Shown one piece after another: positions 13,512 through 18,339 of a stretch of 18,339 bases of DNA; position 1 is the stretch's first letter; each line of letters starts with the position of its first letter. This stretch comes from an uncultured Bacilli bacterium (lineage in GTDB: Bacteria > Bacillota_I > Bacilli_A > RF39 > UBA660), in NCBI GenBank assembly GCA_944327425.1, contig CALVHJ010000015.1, forward strand, positions 1-18,339. The letters are read 5' to 3'. The notes under the pieces are model-generated. The model saw only the letters and a program-made list of their open reading frames with translations, did no database searches and was not told the DNA's origin. The position numbers and the translations under genes were made by a program.

Positions 13512-14532
13512 ATTTTATAAACATGGCATCGCCAAAGGAAAAGAAACGATATTTATTTTTAACTGCTTCCCTATAAGCATTTAAAATATTTTCTCTTGTT
13601 GATAGAGCACTAACAAGCATAAGTAAGGTAGACTTAGGAAGATGGAAATTAGTAATTAGACCATCGATAGCAAGAAACATAAATCCCGGATAAATAAAGA
13701 TATCTGTATTCCCCCTACACTCTCTAAATTCATGATATTTATGCATAATGGTCTCAAGAGTTCTCGTTGAAGTTGTACCAACCGCATAAATTTTTCTTCC
13801 TTCTTTTTTGGCTTTATTAAGTCTACTCGCTACATAATCACTCATTTCATAGTATTCACTATGCATATGATGTTCTAAAATATTTTCTTCTTCGACCGGT
13901 CTAAAAGTACCTAGGCCAACATGAAGCGTTACAAAAAGAATTTCAATACCTTTATTCTTTAATTCTTCTAAAAGTTCTTTAGTAAAATGAAGTCCCGCTG
14001 TTGGGGCTGCAGCACTACCTAAAACACTCGCATAAACAGTTTGATATCGATCTTTCTCAGCTAATTTTTCATGAATATAAGGAGGTAGAGGCATACTACC
14101 TAATTCATCTAATATTTCCATTAAAATTCCTTCGTATATTAATTTAACATGAACAAGACCTTCAGTATATTTTTCGATTACTTTGGCTTTTAATTTATTA
14201 CCAAATATAATAATAGTTCCGCTCTTTAATCTTTTGGCTGGTCTAGATAAGCATTCCCATGTATCATTTCCTAAATCTTTTAATAGTAAAAGTTCAATAA
14301 CAGCTTTAGTATCTTCTTTTTCGCCAATAAGTCGGGCTGGTATTACTTTAGTGTTATTTAGAACTAAGACATCACCTTTATTTAAATCGTTTAATATATC
14401 ATGAAAATATTCATGTTTTATATCTCCGGATTTTTTATCTAAAACCATTAATCTTGATTGATCTCTTTGTTTAATAGGAGTCTGAGCTATTAATTCATTT
14501 GGTAATTCATAATCAAAATCACTTAATTTCAT
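13510..14532 (-). CDS. queA: S-adenosylmethionine:tRNA ribosyltransferase-isomerase QueA
   Basis: This 340-residue enzyme transfers the ribosyl moiety of SAM to 7-aminomethyl-7-deazaguanine in tRNA, forming epoxyqueuosine, a late step of queuosine synthesis at the wobble position. Family motifs are intact: YELPNELIAQTP and RDQSRLMVLD at the N-terminus, LVLNNTKVIPARL, MPLPPYI, GSAAAPTAGLHFT, VTLHVGLGTFRPV and GLITNFHLPKSTLLMLV. The length is normal. The ATG overlaps the tmk stop as ATGA, so the two are translationally coupled. It is the last gene of the ruvB-folD-glyA-tmk-queA run and ends in the bidirectional terminator. Other queuosine genes are not in the window; Tgt is expected elsewhere. 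Confidence 0.98.
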   Translation of the reverse strand: MKLSDFDYELPNELIAQTPIKQRDQSRLMVLDKKSGDIKHEYFHDILNDLNKGDVLVLNNTKVIPARLIGEKEDTKAVIELLLLKDLGNDTWECLSRPAKRLKSGTIIIFGNKLKAKVIEKYTEGLVHVKLIYEGILMEILDELGSMPLPPYIHEKLAEKDRYQTVYASVLGSAAAPTAGLHFTKELLEELKNKGIEILFVTLHVGLGTFRPVEEENILEHHMHSEYYEMSDYVASRLNKAKKEGRKIYAVGTTSTRTLETIMHKYHEFRECRGNTDIFIYPGFMFLAIDGLITNFHLPKSTLLMLVSALSTRENILNAYREAVKNKYRFFSFGDAMFIK

Positions 14533-15203
14533 CTTTTTTCCTCGGTTTCTAAAAATTGTTTTACTTTGGTTAATATTTCTTTTGCTATATCATTTACAGT
14601 TCTAAATTTATTTTCTGATAAGCAATTAATTTTTTCATATTCATAGATAGTTGATAATTCTAAATAAGAAGTTTCAGCCATATGAAGCAAATTAATATTT
14701 ACGGGTTTGCCAGCTTTTTCTTTTAAAGTACATACATATTCATAAGGAAGATATAAGAATAAAACATAATCAGGCCTTGGTAATTCTAGTAAAACAAACT
14801 CTAAATTATCTAACCATTCATACATCATATTTCTTTCTTTAATATCTTTAATCTTTCCGCCTTGAAAAGCCATATTTGATTCAACATAACGATTTAAAAC
14901 AACTATGTACCCGTTTTCTAAATGTCTTTTGATAATATTTATGTTATAAGCTCGATCAGCGGCATAATAAAGGCTGGATATTTTAGGATCGACATTTTCT
15001 ATTCCTTCTAAAAAGTAGGAATTGCCATGTTTTCCTAAATAAGCTTCACCAATAATTTTACCGGTTGGACTAGCATAATTGGGGAAACCAAAACTAACAG
15101 CTTTATATCCTAAGCTTTTTAGATTATTTACTAAAATATCCGTTTGAGTTTGTTTTCCGGAACAGTCAGTTCCTTCGATAACTATCAATTTGCCTTTATT
15201 CAT
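14529..15203 (-). CDS. tmk: thymidylate kinase (dTMP kinase)
   Basis: This 224-residue P-loop kinase phosphorylates dTMP to dTDP in dTTP synthesis. ATG 15203 has AGGTGAT 5 bases upstream; the GTG at 15212 falls inside that site. The P-loop is IEGTDCSGKQTQTD (about 9-22) and the substrate-binding segment is FPNYASPTGKIIG. The catalytic DRY-type motif reads VVLNRYVESNMAFQGGK: the usual Asp is Asn (codon AAT). The C-terminal region YVLFLYLPYEYVCTLKEKAGK corresponds to the lid and base-contact area. It belongs to a divergent, eukaryote-like TMPK group that I recall from Clostridia-type genomes. It lies 9 bases after glyA and overlaps queA by 4 bases. The position beside glyA and folD, which supply the folate one-carbon unit for dTMP synthesis, supports the assignment. 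A related deoxynucleoside monophosphate kinase is the alternative. Confidence 0.88.
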   Translation of the reverse strand: MNKGKLIVIEGTDCSGKQTQTDILVNNLKSLGYKAVSFGFPNYASPTGKIIGEAYLGKHGNSYFLEGIENVDPKISSLYYAADRAYNINIIKRHLENGYIVVLNRYVESNMAFQGGKIKDIKERNMMYEWLDNLEFVLLELPRPDYVLFLYLPYEYVCTLKEKAGKPVNINLLHMAETSYLELSTIYEYEKINCLSENKFRTVNDIAKEILTKVKQFLETEEKR

Positions 15204-15212
15204 AAATATCAC

Positions 15213-16436
15213 CTATTTATACATGGGATGACTACTAGTTAAACTTAAAACTTCTTGCTTTAATTCTGCTAATATTTTTTCATTGTCTTTATTTTTTAGA
15301 GCTTTAGCTATAATATGGCCAATCATTTTAAACTCTTCTTCATTTAAGCCTCGAGTAGTCATGGCTGGTGTTCCTAATCTGATACCACTGGTTTTCATTG
15401 GTGAGGCAGTTTCATTAGGTATCGTATTTTTATTTACCGTAATATTTATTTTATCAAGGATTTCTTCGGCTTCTTTACCAGTTAGATTAAGAGAGCTTAA
15501 GACATCAATAAGCATTAAATGATTATCTGTTCCGCCAGATATAATTTTTAGTCCTTCACTCTCTAAAGAATTAGCTAAGGCCTTAGCATTTTTAATTACT
15601 TGTTCTTGATAAGTTTTAAACTCTGGCAGCATAGCTTCGTAAAAACATTGGGCTTTGGCCGCTATTACATGCATTAAAGGTCCACCTTGAATGCCTGGAA
15701 AAATTACTTTATTAATTTTTTTAATTATTTCTTCATTATTAGTTAAAATTAAGCCTCCACGTGGTCCTCTAAGAGTTTTATGGGTAGTTGATGAAACAAC
15801 ATCGGCATAGGTTACCGGATTTTGGTGTAAACCGGCAGCTACAAGTCCGGCTATATGGGCCATATCAACAAAAAAGTAAGCATTAACTTCTTTAGCTATT
15901 TCCCCAATTTTTTTAAAATCAATAAATCTTGAATAAGCAGAGGCTCCCGCAACAATCATTTTAGGTCGTTCTTTTAAAGCGATAGCTCTAATCTCCTCAT
16001 AATCTAACATTTCGGTTTTTAAATTTAAATTGTATGCGATAAATTTATAATCATGACCACTAAAATTAGCAAGATTACCATGAGTTAAGTGTCCACCATG
16101 AGATAGATTCATACCTAATACTTTATCTCCAGGATTGATTAAAGCTCGATATACAGCCATATTAGCACTAGAGCCACTATGAGGTTGAACATTGGCATAT
16201 TTAGCATGAAATAATTTAGTAGCATACTCTATAGCAAGAGATTCAATAACATCAACATTTTTACAACCACCATAATACCTTTTATTCGGATAACCTTCGG
16301 CATATTTATTGGTAAAAATACTTCCTTGTAGTTCTAATATACTTTTTGAAACATAATTTTCAGAGGCAATAAGTTCAATATTGTCTTCTTGTCTTTTTCT
16401 TTCTTGTTCTAAAGCTTCTTTTATTTTGATATCCAT
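15213..16436 (-). CDS. glyA: serine hydroxymethyltransferase
   Basis: This 407-residue PLP enzyme interconverts serine and glycine while charging tetrahydrofolate with a one-carbon unit. ATG 16436 is chosen because GAGGG lies 7 bases upstream; the open frame runs 12 codons further into folD without a site. Signatures in order are DNIELIASENYVS, YAEGYPNKRYYGG, VQPHSGSSANMAVY, the PLP lysine in VVSSTTHKTLRGPRGG, GIQGGPL, and SGIRLGTPAMTTRG near the end. The length is normal. It begins one base after the folD stop codon, giving direct coupling of the two folate enzymes: GlyA makes 5,10-methylene-THF and FolD oxidises it. Confidence 0.98.
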   Translation of the reverse strand: MDIKIKEALEQERKRQEDNIELIASENYVSKSILELQGSIFTNKYAEGYPNKRYYGGCKNVDVIESLAIEYATKLFHAKYANVQPHSGSSANMAVYRALINPGDKVLGMNLSHGGHLTHGNLANFSGHDYKFIAYNLNLKTEMLDYEEIRAIALKERPKMIVAGASAYSRFIDFKKIGEIAKEVNAYFFVDMAHIAGLVAAGLHQNPVTYADVVSSTTHKTLRGPRGGLILTNNEEIIKKINKVIFPGIQGGPLMHVIAAKAQCFYEAMLPEFKTYQEQVIKNAKALANSLESEGLKIISGGTDNHLMLIDVLSSLNLTGKEAEEILDKINITVNKNTIPNETASPMKTSGIRLGTPAMTTRGLNEEEFKMIGHIIAKALKNKDNEKILAELKQEVLSLTSSHPMYK

Positions 16437-16437
16437 T

Positions 16438-17280
16438 TTATATCCCTCTTTTCTTACTAGCATCAATAACATTTTTTAGAAGCATGGCAATAGTCATGGG
16501 TCCTACTCCACCCGGTACAGGCGTAATTAAACTGGCCTTTTTAGATACACTAGCAAAATCAACATCACCATAAAGTTTATTATCAATATAGTTTGTTCCA
16601 ACATCAATTACAATGGCTCCATCTTTAATGTATTCGGCAGTTATAAATTTAGCTTGCCCAATAGCTACTATTAAAATATCAGCTTTACTTGTTATTTCTT
16701 TTAAATTAGTAGTTAAAGAGTGAGCTATGGTTACAGTAGCACCTCTATTTAGTAAAGCTATAGCCATGGGTCTACCAACAATAAGACTAGCTCCAACCAT
16801 TACAACATTTTTGCCACTTACATCTATAAGTTCATATTCTAACATTTTTAATATACCTAGAGGAGTAGCAGCCATAATATTTTCATCATTACTTAAAAGT
16901 CTACCTAAATTATAAACGCCAAAACCATCAACATCTTTATGATAATCGATGTAAGATATTATTTTTTCTTCAGAAAAACATGATGGAAGTGGGCTTTGAA
17001 CTAAAATGCCATCAATTAAAGGATCAGCATTTAATTCTTTTATTTTGGCTATGATCTCACTTTCAGTATTTTGTTCATTAAAACGAAATAGCTTACCATT
17101 AATACCTAGTTCTTCACAAACTTTTAATTTATTTCTTACATATATTTCACTAGAAGTATTATTACCTACTAAAATGATTCCTAAACCAGGAATAATACCT
17201 TTTTCTTTTAATTTTTTAACTTCAATTTTTAAATCTTCTTTGATTTGACGAGAAATTAATTTTCCATCTATTAAGTTCAT
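16438..17280 (-). CDS. folD: bifunctional methylene-THF dehydrogenase/methenyl-THF cyclohydrolase FolD
   Basis: This 280-residue enzyme converts 5,10-methylene-THF through methenyl-THF to 10-formyl-THF. ATG 17280 has AAAGGAGAT at ideal spacing; the open frame reaches further up only through the leader hairpin. The catalytic Tyr/Lys pair is in SEIYVRNKLK, followed by ILVQSPLPS, HKDVDGFGVYNLGRL, the dinucleotide-binding segment VVMVGASLIVGRPMAIALLNRGATVTIAHS and ITPVPGGVGPMTIAMLL. In the binding segment the common GRSxIVG reads GASLIVG, with Arg replaced by Ala; since that Arg contacts the cofactor in several homologues, cofactor preference may differ. The preceding 94 bases hold a possible leader peptide and a hairpin whose arm abuts the Shine-Dalgarno site. 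Confidence 0.97.
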   Translation of the reverse strand: MNLIDGKLISRQIKEDLKIEVKKLKEKGIIPGLGIILVGNNTSSEIYVRNKLKVCEELGINGKLFRFNEQNTESEIIAKIKELNADPLIDGILVQSPLPSCFSEEKIISYIDYHKDVDGFGVYNLGRLLSNDENIMAATPLGILKMLEYELIDVSGKNVVMVGASLIVGRPMAIALLNRGATVTIAHSLTTNLKEITSKADILIVAIGQAKFITAEYIKDGAIVIDVGTNYIDNKLYGDVDFASVSKKASLITPVPGGVGPMTIAMLLKNVIDASKKRGI

Positions 17281-17291
17281 TTTATATCTCC

Positions 17292-17331
17292 TTTCGTTTT
17301 TAGAAAAATACACAAATTTTTAAAAACGAAA
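17292..17331 (-). promoter_or_regulatory. leader hairpin abutting the folD Shine-Dalgarno site
   Basis: TTTCGTTTTT (17292-17301) and AAAAACGAAA (17322-17331) are perfect 10-base inverted repeats. AAAAAT/ATTTTT extends the stem around a 6-base loop. On the minus strand the last AAA of the 3' arm is the beginning of AAAGGAG, the folD Shine-Dalgarno site. Folding could therefore limit ribosome access. Confidence 0.6.
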
Positions 17332-17361
17332 CACCTGAATTTCAACAATATATAAAAGCAT
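17320..17361 (-). CDS. possible 13-residue leader peptide upstream of folD
   Basis: ATG 17361 follows AAAGGAG with 8-9 bases of spacing, directly after the ruvB stop codon. It encodes MLLYIVEIQVFRF and a TAA stop. The stop codon and the last four codons lie in the 5' arm of the hairpin before folD. A translating or paused ribosome would open that hairpin. The peptide is too short for statistics; the support is the strong ribosome-binding site and the placement. Confidence 0.4.
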   Translation of the reverse strand: MLLYIVEIQVFRF

Positions 17362-17374
17362 TTTCTTCACTCCT

Positions 17375-18339
17375 TTAAAATAAAGTTCCTTGTCTTACTA
17401 TTTTTAAATGTTCATAAGCTTTATCGGTGGCCATTCGACCTCTTTGGGTTCTTTTAATAAACCCTTCTTGAAGTAAAAATGGTTCAACGACATCTTCAAT
17501 GGTTGTTACTTCCTCACCAATAGCAGTGGCAATAGTCTCAACCCCAACTGGTCCCCCATTAAATTTGGTTATTAGGGCTGTTAGATATTCAATATCTATT
17601 TGATCAAGACCATACTCATCTACTTGAAGACGTTTTAAGCTGTCTACAGTTATATTATAATCTATTTTGCCGGATCCTTCAACTAAAGCAAAGTCTCGTA
17701 CTCTTTTAAATAAACGATTAGCAACTCTTGGGGTTTTTCTACATCTTTTAGCTATCTCTAAAGCGGCATCATCAGCTATTTCCATATCAAGAACCCTGCC
17801 TGTTCGTTTTACTATAAGTTGTAGTTCTTCATCTTTGTAATAGTTTAGTTTGGAAACAATGCCAAAACGGTCCCTTAAAGGACTAGACAAATCACCAGCA
17901 CGAGTAGTTGCGCCTACTAAAGTAAAAGGTGGTAAATCTATTTTAATACTTCTACTTTTACCATCAGCACCAATAATTATATCAAGTTCAAAATCTTCCA
18001 TGGCAGGATAAAGAATTTCTTCAACAAATTTGGGCATACGATGGATTTCATCAATAAATAAAACATCTCCTGGTTCGATAGTTGATAAAACAGCAGCAAG
18101 ATCACCACTTTTTTCTAGAGATGGCCCACTAGCAGTTTTAATGTTGCTACCTAACTCATTGGCGATAATATGAGCAAGAGTTGTCTTACCCAGTCCTGGT
18201 GGGCCATATAATAAGACATGGTCTAATGGTTCTCCTCTTTTTTTTGCTGCTTCTATATATATTTTCATGTTTTCTTTTATCTTGTCTTGCCCAATATACT
18301 CATCTAATGTCTTGGGTCTTAATGAGTTTTCTAATCGTT
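17375..18339 (-). CDS. ruvB: Holliday junction branch-migration helicase RuvB (5' end outside window)
   Basis: This AAA+ motor drives branch migration of Holliday junctions together with RuvA. The frame stays open to the window edge: the bases before the internal ATG at 18268 encode RLENSLRPKTLDEYIGQDKI, the conserved RuvB N-terminus, so the true start lies beyond 18339. Walker A is LLYGPPGLGKTTLA, Walker B is VLFIDEIHRM, sensor 1 is LVGATTRAGDLSSPLRDRFG, and the C-terminal winged helix contains FLLQEGFIKRTQRGRMAT. It is complete at its C-terminus. In many bacteria ruvA precedes it, which cannot be checked here. It is the first visible gene of the run leading to queA, with no terminator with a T-tract before folD. 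Confidence 0.98.
   Translation of the reverse strand, partial: RLENSLRPKTLDEYIGQDKIKENMKIYIEAAKKRGEPLDHVLLYGPPGLGKTTLAHIIANELGSNIKTASGPSLEKSGDLAAVLSTIEPGDVLFIDEIHRMPKFVEEILYPAMEDFELDIIIGADGKSRSIKIDLPPFTLVGATTRAGDLSSPLRDRFGIVSKLNYYKDEELQLIVKRTGRVLDMEIADDAALEIAKRCRKTPRVANRLFKRVRDFALVEGSGKIDYNITVDSLKRLQVDEYGLDQIDIEYLTALITKFNGGPVGVETIATAIGEEVTTIEDVVEPFLLQEGFIKRTQRGRMATDKAYEHLKIVRQGTLF

Overview
The window is a low-GC (mostly near 30 percent or below), gene-dense chromosomal segment of a Bacillota-type bacterium. Gene content and style (AT-rich codons, short intergenic gaps, AGGTGAT-type Shine-Dalgarno sites, a dnaG-rpoD-trmK cluster, a reduced YigZ, a sortase with a Cna-B adhesin) suggest an uncultured gut lineage close to the Erysipelotrichia/RF39 'Mollicutes-like' Bacilli. 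A sortase and an LPXTG-type protein imply that this organism still has a cell wall. The taxonomic call is inference.

Layout. 1-436: the probable right arm of a terminator, then a small plus-strand YqfQ/VrrA-like gene. 420-3926 (minus): dnaG, rpoD, trmK as one overlapping operon with a visible promoter upstream of dnaG. 4038-6558 (minus): a surface module, a thioester-domain/Cna-B adhesin followed by its sortase, with its own promoter, a long hairpin at the transcript start and a terminator at the end. 6682-10505 (minus): uvrC followed by a two-gene RnfC/RnfD-like pair without the rest of the Rnf operon. 10564-10911 (plus): a one-domain YigZ, divergent from uvrC. 10955-11113 (minus): a 52-residue membrane protein with promoter and Shine-Dalgarno site. 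11258-13069 (minus): a large surface protein whose last part switches to very high GC. 13249-13488 (plus): a small XRE-type regulator divergent from it. 13510-18339 (minus): ruvB (cut by the window edge), folD, glyA, tmk, queA, a housekeeping run with ATGA overlaps and short gaps; a possible 13-codon leader peptide and hairpin sit between ruvB and folD.

How the genes fit together. The housekeeping genes cover replication priming, the primary sigma factor, excision repair (UvrC), recombination (RuvB), one-carbon/thymidylate metabolism (FolD, GlyA, Tmk) and tRNA modification (TrmK, QueA). Two accessory surface systems are inserted among them. The adhesin-sortase pair looks functional by architecture, but the sortase carries Gln where the catalytic Arg should be. 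The 603-residue surface protein and its divergent regulator share a promoter region with an operator-like palindrome. That region is flanked by a 13-bp inverted repeat covering both start sites. The 3' end of the surface gene has a 61 percent GC block followed at once by a hairpin. This makes the 11.2-13.5 kb locus the most likely place for an undescribed variable-surface system. The RnfC/RnfD pair has lost recognisable cofactor motifs and is the second most interesting item. No RNA genes, insertion sequences or CRISPR arrays were seen.
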